Shown one piece after another: positions 55,594 to 63,426 of a DNA stretch of 64,000 nt. The DNA comes from Herbiconiux ginsengi (GTDB lineage: Bacteria; Actinomycetota; Actinomycetes; Actinomycetales; Microbacteriaceae): NCBI RefSeq assembly GCF_900107435.1, contig NZ_FNPZ01000002.1:574979-638978 (forward strand), written 5' to 3'. Below the pieces are notes generated by a model. It searched no databases and was not told the origin of the DNA. It saw nothing but the letters and a program-made list of their open reading frames with translations. Numbering within the stretch: position 1 is the stretch's first letter; each line of letters opens with the position of its first letter. A program made the position numbers and the translations under genes.

Positions 55594-55647
55594 TGACTTG
55601 ACTGAGCAAGTCATCATGCTACCGTTTCACTTGACTGAGCAAGTGAA
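55594..55647. promoter_or_regulatory. Twin perfect MarR operators
   Basis: Two palindromes share the 16-base core ACTTGACTGAGCAAGT: TGACTTG-N6-CAAGTCA at 55594-55613 and TTCACTTG-N6-CAAGTGAA at 55626-55647. Their centres are 33 bases apart, about three helical turns. The second ends 9 bases before the SDR start. They are the likely sites of the adjacent MarR protein. Confidence 0.8.
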
Positions 55648-55656
55648 TGGAGAGAC

Positions 55657-56448
55657 ATGGATCTCGAGTTGAGTGGAAAACGCGCCTTCGTGAGCGGATC
55701 GACGCAGGGCATCGGATACGCGATCGCGAGGGCCCTTCTCGACGAGGGGGCGACCGTCGTCGTCAATGGACGACGTGACGAGACCGTGCAGAGCGCGGTA
55801 CGACGATTGAAGGCCGAGAACCCCGGCGCGGCGGTTTCGGGAATCGCTGCCGACTTCGGCCGGCCGGCCGAAGTCGCCCGATTGCTGGAACGCCTGGGCG
55901 AGGTCGACATCCTGGTGAACAATGTCGGGATCTTCGAGGTCGCCGCCTTCGACGACATCCCTGACGACGACTGGCAGCGCTACTTCGACGTCAACATGAT
56001 GAGCGGCGTGCGGCTCGCGCGCAACGCGCTCCCCCGCATGCTGTCCGAGAACTGGGGCCGCATCATCTTCATCGGCACCGAGTCGGCGGTGAACGTTCCG
56101 GCCGACATGCTGCACTACGGCACCACCAAGGCCGCGATGCTCGCCCTGAGCAACGGTCTGGCGAAGCTCACCCGGGGAACCGAGGTGACGGTGAACACCA
56201 TCCTGGGCGGGCCGACGTACTCCGACGGAGTCGCGCGAGCCGTCGAGCAGATCTCCGAGGCGCAGGGCATGCCGACCGACGACCTGAAGGCCGCGATCAT
56301 CGGAGGCAACCAGACCTCGCTCCTGCAGCGCTTCATCGATCCGAGCGAGATCGCGAACCTCGCCGTCTACCTGGCCAGCCCACTCTCCTCAGCCACGAAC
56401 GGCGCCGCGCTCCGCGCCGACGGCGGAGTCCTCACCACCACCCTCTAG
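55657..56448 (+). CDS. Short-chain dehydrogenase/reductase
   Basis: This 263-residue classical SDR has the cofactor loop SGSTQGIG (13-20), DILVNNVG, and the active-site tyrosine and lysine in HYGTTKAA with a serine in IGTES. The arginines after the second strand (NGRRDE) suggest NADPH. The substrate is unknown. The ATG at 55657 has GGAGAG upstream. It is controlled most likely by the divergent MarR protein. The 186 bases after its stop hold no feature I could recognise. Confidence 0.88.
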   Translation: MDLELSGKRAFVSGSTQGIGYAIARALLDEGATVVVNGRRDETVQSAVRRLKAENPGAAVSGIAADFGRPAEVARLLERLGEVDILVNNVGIFEVAAFDDIPDDDWQRYFDVNMMSGVRLARNALPRMLSENWGRIIFIGTESAVNVPADMLHYGTTKAAMLALSNGLAKLTRGTEVTVNTILGGPTYSDGVARAVEQISEAQGMPTDDLKAAIIGGNQTSLLQRFIDPSEIANLAVYLASPLSSATNGAALRADGGVLTTTL

Positions 56449-56634
56449 TCGTGCGGCTGCCGCTCCCTCCAAGACGAGAACGAAACACAACAGGCCCTTC
56501 TCGACGACCCAGGGTGAGCGCGCGGCCGCTGTGCGACCGCTCGCGAACATATCGCCTCGCGCCGCAGAAGCGGCGGAGCGAGCAACGAGCGACGCGCGAC
56601 CGCAGGCCGCGCATCGCGGGAAATGGCTCGGTGC

Positions 56635-57183
56635 CTATACCGCTTTACGAGCAGCGCGGCGGGCGGCCAACTCGTCTGCCGGGTCGAGAACGACGGAGTC
56701 GAGTTCGACCAGGCTGTTCTCGACCTCGCGGAGCACCTTGCCCACGGCGATGCCGAACACACCCTGCCCACGGCTCACGAGGTCGATGACCTCGTCGTTC
56801 GAGGTGCAGAGGTAGACGCTCGCGCCGTCGCTCATCAGAGTCGTCTGTGCGAGGTCGTTGATGCCCGACTCGCGCAGCTGGTTGATGGCGGTGCGGATCT
56901 GCTGCAGCGAGATCCCCGTGTCGAGCAACCGTTTGACGAGCTTGAGCACGAGGATGTCGCGGAAGCCGTAGAGACGCTGCGACCCCGAGCCGGCGGCTCC
57001 GCGCACGGTGGGCTCGACCAGTGCGGTGCGCGCCCAGTAGTCGAGCTGACGGTAGGTGATCCCCGCGGCGCGCGCGGCGACGGCCCCACGATATCCGCTC
57101 GCGTCATCGAGGTCGGGAAGACCATCGGTGAACAGGAGTCCGAGATCGTAGCGCGAATCGTCGTCCTGGATCAACTCGCTCAT
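56635..57183 (-). CDS. MerR family regulator (Rv1830-like)
   Basis: This 182-residue protein has a MerR-type winged helix (ARAAGITYRQLDYWARTALVEP, about 36-57, and SGSQRLYGFRDILVL). A C-terminal region of about 90 residues follows that lacks metal-binding cysteines. In actinobacteria this gene follows garA, an ftsR-type gene and usually a bifunctional-nuclease gene; here the nuclease gene is missing. The M. tuberculosis relative Rv1830 is linked to cell division and growth resumption. A GAAGG site lies before the ATG at 57183. Confidence 0.87.
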   Translation of the reverse strand: MSELIQDDDSRYDLGLLFTDGLPDLDDASGYRGAVAARAAGITYRQLDYWARTALVEPTVRGAAGSGSQRLYGFRDILVLKLVKRLLDTGISLQQIRTAINQLRESGINDLAQTTLMSDGASVYLCTSNDEVIDLVSRGQGVFGIAVGKVLREVENSLVELDSVVLDPADELAARRAARKAV

Positions 57184-57339
57184 CAGCGCCTTCCATCGTC
57201 CGGGGCATCCGGTACTCGTCTTGTGCTTACCCCACGCTATCGATGCTGACTCCGCGGGGCAACGACATCACCACTTCGGCGCGCGGCGTGTCGCGCGTCC
57301 GACCGAATCGTTATCGGCCTCCGGCCCCGCCGTTCCGGG

Positions 57340-58080
57340 CTAGGGCGCGATCCGGCCGAGTGCCGAGCGGATGAGACTGGATCGCACGATCTCGAGCTGC
57401 CCCGCGATCTCCATCGCCAACTCGGCGACCTTGGCCCGGCTCGACGGGTCACGGCGCCGCGCCACCGGCATCAGCGCGCTCTCGATCAGGCCGAGCTCGC
57501 GTTCGGTGGCCTGCCGGAAGCCGCGCAGGTGCCGCGGCTCGATGCCGCTGCGCTGCAGTTCGACGAGGGCCTTCAACACCACGAGCGAATCTTCACCATA
57601 GGAATCGGCCGGGGTCAGCACCGAAGCGGAGAACGCGTCCTGCACCAGCATCGGTGTGGCACCGGCTTCGCGGGTGAGGTCGTCGCGGCTCAGCCGGCGA
57701 CCGGTCTGCAGGATGGACGCCCCGCCGGGAAGAGCCGAACCGGGCATCGGCGGGTTGAGCCCCGCATCCACGTCGGCCAGGTAGTCCTTGATGACGGCCA
57801 GCGGCAGGTAGCAGTCGCGCTGCATGGTGAGGATGAGGCGCAGCCGGCTCAGATCGTTCTGCGAGAACTTTCGGTAGCCCGACTGGGTGCGGGCCGGATG
57901 CACCAGGCCACGCTCCTCGAGGAAGCGCAGCTTCGACGGGGTCAGGTCGGGGAAGTCGGCGGTGAGCTTCGAGAGCACCTGACCGATGCCGAGGAGTTGC
58001 GACGAGCCGGATGCGGTGCTCGCCGAGGATGCGGAGGAACGCGCCCCCCGCTCCGGAGAAGGCTGAACTGCGGCCGCCAC
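57340..58080 (-). CDS. ftsR: MerR-type regulator, FtsR-like
   Basis: This 246-residue protein has a low-complexity start rich in Ser/Ala (about 25 residues) and a MerR-type domain (IGQVLSKLTADFPDLTPSKLRFLEERGLV...SGYRKFSQNDLSRLRLI). A long helical C-terminus with a DDLTREAGATPMLVQDAFSA segment follows. Its place directly after the GarA/OdhI gene matches C. glutamicum FtsR, which activates ftsZ. The GTG at 58080 shares one base with the garA stop (TAGTG). The ftsZ leader in this window carries a matching repeat region. Confidence 0.85.
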   Translation of the reverse strand: MAAAVQPSPERGARSSASSASTASGSSQLLGIGQVLSKLTADFPDLTPSKLRFLEERGLVHPARTQSGYRKFSQNDLSRLRLILTMQRDCYLPLAVIKDYLADVDAGLNPPMPGSALPGGASILQTGRRLSRDDLTREAGATPMLVQDAFSASVLTPADSYGEDSLVVLKALVELQRSGIEPRHLRGFRQATERELGLIESALMPVARRRDPSSRAKVAELAMEIAGQLEIVRSSLIRSALGRIAP

Positions 58081-58562
58081 TACTCTCCCGCTGCGGTGAC
58101 CACGTCGATGCGCGACGGGTAGAACGTGAGGCGGAACTTGCCGATCTGCACCTCGGCGCCGTCGTCGAGCAACGCGTCGTCGACGCGCACGCCTTCGACG
58201 TAGGTGCCGTTCAGCGAACCGAGGTCGCGCACCTGGAAGGTGTGGCCGTGGCGGGAGAACTCCGCGTGGCGGCGCGAGACCGTCACATCGTCGAGGAAGA
58301 TGTCGGCATTGGGGTGACGGCCCACCGTGCTGACGTTGGTGTCGAGCAGGAACCGGGCGCCCGAATTGGGGCCACGCCGCACGATCAGCAGGGCCGAACC
58401 CGACGGCAGCGCCGCGATCGACTCCAGCTCTTCGCTGGTGACGCCGCCCTCGAGAGCAGCGAGCTGCGCCGCGAACTCGCCCGTGAGCGACAACGTCGTG
58501 TCGCCCGTCGTGGTGGGGACGGGGATGCTCGTCGTGTGTTCGATGTTCGCGTCGTTCGTCAT
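58080..58562 (-). CDS. garA: FHA-domain regulator GarA/OdhI
   Basis: This 160-residue protein has a flexible N-terminus with the phospho-acceptor segment TGDTTLSLTGEF (19-30, T22 or T23) and a C-terminal FHA domain (VGRHPNADIFLDD, SRRHAEF, LGSLNGTYV). When unphosphorylated it inhibits 2-oxoglutarate dehydrogenase and redirects glutamate metabolism. Phosphorylation by PknB/PknG-type kinases makes the FHA domain bind its own tail and switches it off. Kinase genes are present in the window at 12260 and 41763. Confidence 0.92.
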   Translation of the reverse strand: MTNDANIEHTTSIPVPTTTGDTTLSLTGEFAAQLAALEGGVTSEELESIAALPSGSALLIVRRGPNSGARFLLDTNVSTVGRHPNADIFLDDVTVSRRHAEFSRHGHTFQVRDLGSLNGTYVEGVRVDDALLDDGAEVQIGKFRLTFYPSRIDVVTAAGE

Positions 58563-58648
58563 CCGGCTGCCCTCCTTGCTCCGACCAGCGTAGCCGATCG
58601 CGGCGCCTCGCCAACCGGGAATTGCCCCTGGGAATGCCGAGCGCGGCC

Positions 58649-58660
58649 TACACTTCTCCC
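58649..58660 (+). promoter_or_regulatory. -10 element, probable leaderless start of the DUF1295 gene
   Basis: TACACT at 58649-58654 is followed by 6 bases and the ATG at 58661, with no ribosome-binding site. Confidence 0.55.
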
Positions 58661-59503
58661 ATGGCTCCGTTGATTGCTTCGATCTGGGTGTTCGCCGCGA
58701 TCTGCTTGGTGGTCTGGGTCGCTTCTCTGATCACCCGGGAGTACTCCTGGGTCGACCGGATCTGGTCGGTCATCCCGATCGTCTACGTCTGGATCTTCGC
58801 CGGGGCAGCCGGGTTCGCCGACCTGCGCCTCGACCTGCTGGCCGTGGCGGTCACCCTGTGGGGCGCCCGCCTCACCTTCAACTTCTCGCGCAAGGGCGGC
58901 TACGCGCCCGGCGGCGAGGACTACCGCTGGGCCGTGCTGCGGGCCCGGATGACGCCGTGGCAGTTCCAGATCTTCAACTTCTTCTTCATCACGATCTACC
59001 AGAACGTCATCCTGCTGCTCATCACGCTGCCCGCCTTCATGATGTTCGAGCATCGCGCGACGCCGTTCGGCCTGCTCGACGCTCTGCTCTTCGTGGTCTT
59101 CCTGGCCTTCCTCGTGGGCGAGACGGTGGCCGATCAGCAGCAGTGGACCTTCCAGCAGTGGAAGAAGAGGGAGATCGCGGCGGGTCGGGATGCGCGGCCG
59201 CGCTTCGTGCAGACCGGCCTGTTCCGTTTCTCCCGCCACCCGAACTTCTTCTTCGAGCAAGCGCAGTGGTGGGTGGTTTTCTTCATCGGGGCGACGGCCG
59301 CCGGCACCGTCTTCCAGTGGACCGTGGCGGGCGCCGCCCTGCTCACGATCCTCTTCATCGGGTCGACCGTCTTCACCGAGAGCATCACGCTCTCGAAGTA
59401 CCCGGAGTACGCCGACTACAAGAAGCGGACGTCCGCCCTCATCCCGTGGTTCCCCGGGAAGACGACGGACGTCCAGGTGCCGAAATCGGCCGAGGTCAGT
59501 TGA
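58661..59503 (+). CDS. DUF1295 family membrane protein (steroid 5-alpha-reductase-like)
   Basis: This 280-residue protein has about six membrane helices and the C-terminal motif LFRFSRHPNFFFEQAQWW followed by YPEYADYKKRTSALIPWFPG. These are the marks of the DUF1295 and isoprenylcysteine-methyltransferase/steroid-reductase superfamily. It may reduce or methylate a lipid using a soluble cofactor; the true reaction is unknown. The ATG at 58661 is favoured by the leaderless-type box. Its last 8 bases overlap the end of the convergent aldo/keto reductase gene. Confidence 0.87.
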   Translation: MAPLIASIWVFAAICLVVWVASLITREYSWVDRIWSVIPIVYVWIFAGAAGFADLRLDLLAVAVTLWGARLTFNFSRKGGYAPGGEDYRWAVLRARMTPWQFQIFNFFFITIYQNVILLLITLPAFMMFEHRATPFGLLDALLFVVFLAFLVGETVADQQQWTFQQWKKREIAAGRDARPRFVQTGLFRFSRHPNFFFEQAQWWVVFFIGATAAGTVFQWTVAGAALLTILFIGSTVFTESITLSKYPEYADYKKRTSALIPWFPGKTTDVQVPKSAEVS

Positions 59504-60326
59504 TCTCGAGCGGATGACCGCCGTTGCGGCCGTCCTCACCGCGATCGAGCGTCGCGATCGTGGCGATCTCGGCCGACGTCAGCTCGAAGTCGAAGATGTC
59601 GAAGTTCTCGGCCATCCGGTCTTTGTTGTTGCTCTTCGGGATGACGATGTTGCCGATCTGGGTGTGCCAGCGCAGGATCGTCTGCGGCACGGACTTGCCG
59701 TGCGCCGCGGCGATGCCGACGAGTTCGTCGGACTGGTTGATCTTGCCCTGGCCGAGGGGACCCCAGGCTTCGATGGCGATGCCCTGCGCGGCCGCGAAAG
59801 CACGGAGCTCGGCCTGCTGGAAGTCGACGTGCAGCTCCACCTGGTCGACCGCGGGAACCACGCCGGTCTCGGCGATCACACGTTCGAGGTGGTCGATGGT
59901 GAAGTTCGAGACACCGATCGCTTTCGCCCGTCCGGATGCCTGGATCTCGATCAGCGAGCGCCAGGCCTCGACGAAGGTGTCCTTCTCCGGCGTCGGCCAG
60001 TGGATGAGGTAGAGGTCGACGTAATCGGTGCGCAGGCGGGCGAGGCTCTTCTCGAAGGCCTCCTGCGCATTCGTCTGGTCGGCGTTCCAGAGCTTGGTGG
60101 TGATGAAGAGGTCTTCGCGGGCGATTCCCGATTCGTGCACGGCGTGCCCGACGCCTTCTTCGTTCTGATAGATCTTCGCGGTGTCGAGGTGGCGGTAGCC
60201 CACGTCGAGGGCGTCGCGCACGATGCGGTTGGTCTTGTCCGGGTCGACGCGGAACACGCCGAAGCCGAGCTGGGGAATCTCGATCCCGTTGTTGAGCGTG
60301 ACGGTGGGAACGGTGTTTTCAGTCAT
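59496..60326 (-). CDS. Aldo/keto reductase (2,5-diketo-gluconate reductase type)
   Basis: This 276-residue TIM-barrel oxidoreductase has the full catalytic tetrad D48, Y53, K78 and H109 (YRHLDTAKIYQNE, TTKLWN, YLIHWP). The NADPH-binding IPKSNNKDRMAEN loop is also present. It resembles the AKR5 group that reduces 2,5-diketo-D-gluconate and small aldehydes. The substrate here is undetermined. It is convergent with the DUF1295 gene, overlapping by 8 bases. Confidence 0.92.
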   Translation of the reverse strand: MTENTVPTVTLNNGIEIPQLGFGVFRVDPDKTNRIVRDALDVGYRHLDTAKIYQNEEGVGHAVHESGIAREDLFITTKLWNADQTNAQEAFEKSLARLRTDYVDLYLIHWPTPEKDTFVEAWRSLIEIQASGRAKAIGVSNFTIDHLERVIAETGVVPAVDQVELHVDFQQAELRAFAAAQGIAIEAWGPLGQGKINQSDELVGIAAAHGKSVPQTILRWHTQIGNIVIPKSNNKDRMAENFDIFDFELTSAEIATIATLDRGEDGRNGGHPLEIN

Positions 60327-60357
60327 TCGACCACCCTATTCCTCCGCCCTCATGCCC

Positions 60358-60789
60358 CTAATCGTCTTCGGTGACCAGACTCTGAACGATGAGGTCGAGC
60401 ACGGCCTCCCCGTATGCGTCTTCGGCGGTGAGCGCTTCGTAGCCACGCAGCGTGCCGCGGATGACCGCGCTCACCACGAAGAGCGGGTCTCCGCCGTCTC
60501 GGTCGACCGCGAGCGACCGGAAACCGTCACGCAGCAGCTCCCGCAGCTGGTCTTCGCGCGGTAGCCACAGCGTGTCGGAGACGTCGACCGAGTCGAGGGC
60601 CCATTCTGTGGTGCCGTTGAAGCCGATCAGCTGGCCGGACGGGAAATCGTGCACTTCGACGGTCATCTCGGCGACGGTGAACACGTCTCCGGCCGCCTCG
60701 GAGGTCTCGATGACGAAGCTGTCACCCGAGCGCGGGTGCCATCGGAGACCGGCGGTGCGGAGGGCGCGGGCGAGCTCGATGGAGATCAT
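60358..60789 (-). CDS. Conserved actinobacterial protein of unknown function
   Basis: This 143-residue acidic soluble protein starts MISIELARALRTAGLRWHP. It contains MTVEVHDFPSGQLIGFNGTTEWALDSV and WLPREDQLRELL. Very similar short proteins occur across Microbacteriaceae and Cellulomonadaceae, often named as pilus assembly protein CpaE without good reason, since no ATPase motif is present. There is no membrane segment. The start at 60789 has no clear ribosome-binding site. The gene lies 31 bases upstream of the aldo/keto reductase start, on the same strand. Confidence 0.75.
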   Translation of the reverse strand: MISIELARALRTAGLRWHPRSGDSFVIETSEAAGDVFTVAEMTVEVHDFPSGQLIGFNGTTEWALDSVDVSDTLWLPREDQLRELLRDGFRSLAVDRDGGDPLFVVSAVIRGTLRGYEALTAEDAYGEAVLDLIVQSLVTEDD

Positions 60790-60860
60790 CAGCCCATCAT
60801 TCCAGCGTTCGGTGCCCGGCACCGGGACGGATCGGCAGATCGTTGGCTAACGTGGAGGTA

Positions 60861-62312
60861 ATGGCTATCGAGCGACGGACCTTCCTGGCTGGGGCGATCT
60901 CGGCCGCCTCCCTCGCCGCGCTCGCGGCCTGCACCCCTCCCAAGCCGGTGCCGCCGACGGCGACCGTCACCACCACTCCGACCCCACCTTCTCTCGTGCC
61001 GCGCCCGGCGTCGTTCCTGCGGAGCGCGTGGGCCACCGATCCCTACTCGCTCGGGTCGTTCAGCATGACGCCTGTGGGCGCGACTCCGGCCGACCGGGCG
61101 GCGCTGCGCGACACCGTTGCGAGCCGGGTGTTCTTCGCCGGCGAAGCCACCTCGAGCGAGTTCCCCGGCACGGTGATCGGCGCCGATGCCTCCGGAACCG
61201 CAGTCGCCGATCGTGTCGCGGCGCTCGCCCGTCCCGACGATCGGATCGCCGTGATCGGCGCCGGGATGGCCGGCGCGACGGCCGCCCGGGCCCTGGCCGA
61301 CTCCGGATTCGACGTGGTGGTGATCGAGGCCCGCGACCGCGTCGGCGGCCGGATCGACACGCGGGAGGGCGGCGACTGGCCTTTCCCGGTGGAACTCGGT
61401 GCGGCATCCGTCTCCGGCGACACCCTCGACCAGCTGCTGCGGACGAACGCCGTCGGCACCATCTCGCTCGACGCGACGCGCGAGACCCGCACCCTCGACG
61501 GCGTGGTGGTGCCGCCGTCGACCGTCGGGCCGAACGCCGTCACCACCGCCGTCGACTGGGCCCGGGCGCAGCCGACCGACACCTCCCTCGCGAGCGCGCT
61601 CTCCGCATCCGGCGCGTCTGCCCTTTCTACGGCACCCGCGCCTGACGGCGTCTCGCCCAGCGACGAACTGACCCACTACCTCGAGACGGCGATCGCGAGC
61701 GAATACGGCGCGAACTCGTTCCGCCTCTCGGCCGGCTACGGTCTCGACCGCGCGGGCCTCGCGGCCGGTGGTTCGCTCGTGGTGGGCGGGCTCGAATCCG
61801 TGATCGAGAGCGCCCTCGACGACCTCGACGTGCTGCTGTCGAGCATCGTCATCCGGATCGCCTACGACGACGACGGCGTGAGCCTGCGGCTCGGCACCGG
61901 CGAATCGCTGTCGGTCGACCGGGTCGTGGTGACGGTGCCGATCGGCGTGCTGCAGGCGGGCACCATCGAGTTCGACCCCGCCCTGCCCGAGGCGACGACC
62001 ACCTCGATCGAGGCACTCGGTATGGGAACCCTCGAGCAGCTCTGGCTGCGCTTCGACGAGCCGTTCTGGTCGACCGATGCCACGGTGCTCTCGGTGGTCG
62101 ACGAGACCTCCGAGATCGCCGAGTGGATCAACCTGCTGCCGGCGACCGGTCAGCCGATCCTGGTGGGGCTGACGGCGGCCGAAGACGTGCCGGTGACGCT
62201 GAAGCAGAGCGACGACGAGTTCATCGAGGCGGCGCTGCGGACGCTCGTTCCGTTCGTCGACGAGTCGCTCTCGACCGCAACGCCCTCGCCGACCCCGACA
62301 ATCGTGCCCTGA
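60861..62312 (+). CDS. Exported flavin amine oxidase-like protein with permuted domain order
   Basis: This 483-residue protein has a twin-arginine-type lipoprotein signal (MAIERRTFLAG, then LAAC at about 21-24). Residues 55-122 (WATDPYSLGSFSM, then FFAGEATSSEFPGTVIGADASG) match what is normally the C-terminal end of flavin amine oxidases. The FAD Rossmann motif (VIGAGMAGATAARAL at 131-145, EARDRVGGR) comes after it, and the chain stops where that C-terminal segment would be expected. It is probably a membrane-anchored FAD oxidase of amines or amino acids. I chose the ATG with TAACGT 7 bases and GGAGG 2 bases upstream. Confidence 0.87.
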   Translation: MAIERRTFLAGAISAASLAALAACTPPKPVPPTATVTTTPTPPSLVPRPASFLRSAWATDPYSLGSFSMTPVGATPADRAALRDTVASRVFFAGEATSSEFPGTVIGADASGTAVADRVAALARPDDRIAVIGAGMAGATAARALADSGFDVVVIEARDRVGGRIDTREGGDWPFPVELGAASVSGDTLDQLLRTNAVGTISLDATRETRTLDGVVVPPSTVGPNAVTTAVDWARAQPTDTSLASALSASGASALSTAPAPDGVSPSDELTHYLETAIASEYGANSFRLSAGYGLDRAGLAAGGSLVVGGLESVIESALDDLDVLLSSIVIRIAYDDDGVSLRLGTGESLSVDRVVVTVPIGVLQAGTIEFDPALPEATTTSIEALGMGTLEQLWLRFDEPFWSTDATVLSVVDETSEIAEWINLLPATGQPILVGLTAAEDVPVTLKQSDDEFIEAALRTLVPFVDESLSTATPSPTPTIVP

Positions 62313-62958
62313 GTCGCGCGTCGGCGCGTTCGCTCAGCGGAAGGAGCGGATGCAATCGGCTGATCGCCACGAGACCTGCCTGGATTCCCGCGAACAGCCC
62401 GATCGCGATGCCGCAGTAGAGGGCGAACTCCCCCGGGCCGCTCACCTGGTCGGGGTCGAGGAAGAAGTAGGGGTACCAGCGCACGATCGACCCACGGATC
62501 AGCGTGAACACGCCCCAGACCACCGGGAAGACCAGCACGATCGCGGCTGTGCGCCAGGGGATGCGCACCCGGCCGACCCCGATGAACCAGTCGAGCACCA
62601 CGAACGCCGGTATCCAGAAATGCAGGATCTGGCTCGACCACGGCACGTCGATGCGGTAGTGGTGGCTCCCGGCCTGCGAGACGATCAACCCGAAGACGAT
62701 TCCCGACACGACGACGTAGGTCGTGACGATGGCGCGTACGCTCGCCAGGAACGGACCCATCCGGTGGCCCACCAGCAACAGGGCGCCGGAGGCGCCGAGC
62801 ACCACCACGTTCACCAGATTCGACTGGAACGTGAAATAGCTGAAGTAGTTGATGGTGGAGAAGGTGCTGAAACCGAGCACGTAGTCGAAGTCGAAGATCA
62901 GGGCGATGGCGCCCAGCACGCCGACCGCGAGGCGCACGAGACCGAAAGCACGTCGCAC
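62221..62958 (-). CDS. Pr6Pr-type membrane protein
   Basis: This 245-residue protein has six membrane helices and the loop motif TINYFSYFTFQSNLVNVVV together with SHHYRIDVPWSSQILHFWIP and WYPYFFLDP. These match the Pr6Pr (FAR-17a/AIG1-like) family of bacterial membrane proteins of unknown function. The start is a GTG at 62958 with a GGAG about 8 bases away. The basic C-terminal 28 residues are encoded opposite the last 92 bases of the amine oxidase gene, an unusually long convergent overlap. Confidence 0.83.
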   Translation of the reverse strand: MRRAFGLVRLAVGVLGAIALIFDFDYVLGFSTFSTINYFSYFTFQSNLVNVVVLGASGALLLVGHRMGPFLASVRAIVTTYVVVSGIVFGLIVSQAGSHHYRIDVPWSSQILHFWIPAFVVLDWFIGVGRVRIPWRTAAIVLVFPVVWGVFTLIRGSIVRWYPYFFLDPDQVSGPGEFALYCGIAIGLFAGIQAGLVAISRLHPLLPLSERADARLRARLSGSARALRSRATRRRTERASAAPPR

Positions 62959-63062
62959 GCGGGCTCCGATCGTCTGCTCCTGGTCTGCTCCGCACGGCAG
63001 GTGCGCCCACGGAACGAGGTCGTCTTTCGAGGGTAGTCGCTCTCGCGTGGCAGGATTTCAGG

Positions 63063-63341
63063 ATGGTGCGTCGGCGTGTGGTGGTGCGGGGACAGGTGCA
63101 GGGGGTCGGCTACCGCTGGGCAGCGCGCGACCAGGCCGTCGCGCTGGGGGTGACGGGTTTCGTGCAGAACCTCCGCGACGGGTCGGTGCTCGCCGAGGTG
63201 GAGGGCTCGGCCGCTGCGGTCGACGCGATGGTGCAGTGGATGCGCTCGGGCCCGCCCGGCGCCACCGTCACGTCGATCGAGATCGATGCGGATGCCGCGC
63301 TGGACACGCCCATATCGGCCGGTTTCGAGATCCGCCACTGA
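63063..63341 (+). CDS. Acylphosphatase
   Basis: This 92-residue enzyme hydrolyses carboxyl-phosphate bonds. It has the phosphate loop GQVQGVGYR with catalytic R18, and N36 in VQNLRDGSV. The length and both motifs match the family. CAGGAT-N6 precedes the ATG at 63063, in line with the leaderless pattern. A hairpin 12 bases past its stop separates it from the convergent PPK2 gene. Confidence 0.93.
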   Translation: MVRRRVVVRGQVQGVGYRWAARDQAVALGVTGFVQNLRDGSVLAEVEGSAAAVDAMVQWMRSGPPGATVTSIEIDADAALDTPISAGFEIRH

Positions 63342-63353
63342 GCACCAGGCGCA

Positions 63354-63412
63354 TCGACCCGTCACTTCGTGCCGCTTTGGTTCTCGCAAAGCGGCACGAA
63401 GTGACGGGTCGA
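63354..63412. terminator. 26-bp hairpin between convergent genes, dispersed repeat copy 2
   Basis: Perfect arms 63354-63379 and 63387-63412 with a 7-base loop lie between acylphosphatase and PPK2 genes. The left flank and arm (63352-63380) match 24496-24524 at 28 of 29 positions, and the single stem difference is compensated in the opposite arm. No U-tract is present. Confidence 0.7.
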
Positions 63413-63426
63413 CGTGTGCGGGTTGC

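Noticed and set aside
56449-56634. Possible RNA gene in the gap between the SDR and MerR genes
   Set aside because: No tRNA cloverleaf, strong hairpin or promoter could be recognised in the 186 bases.
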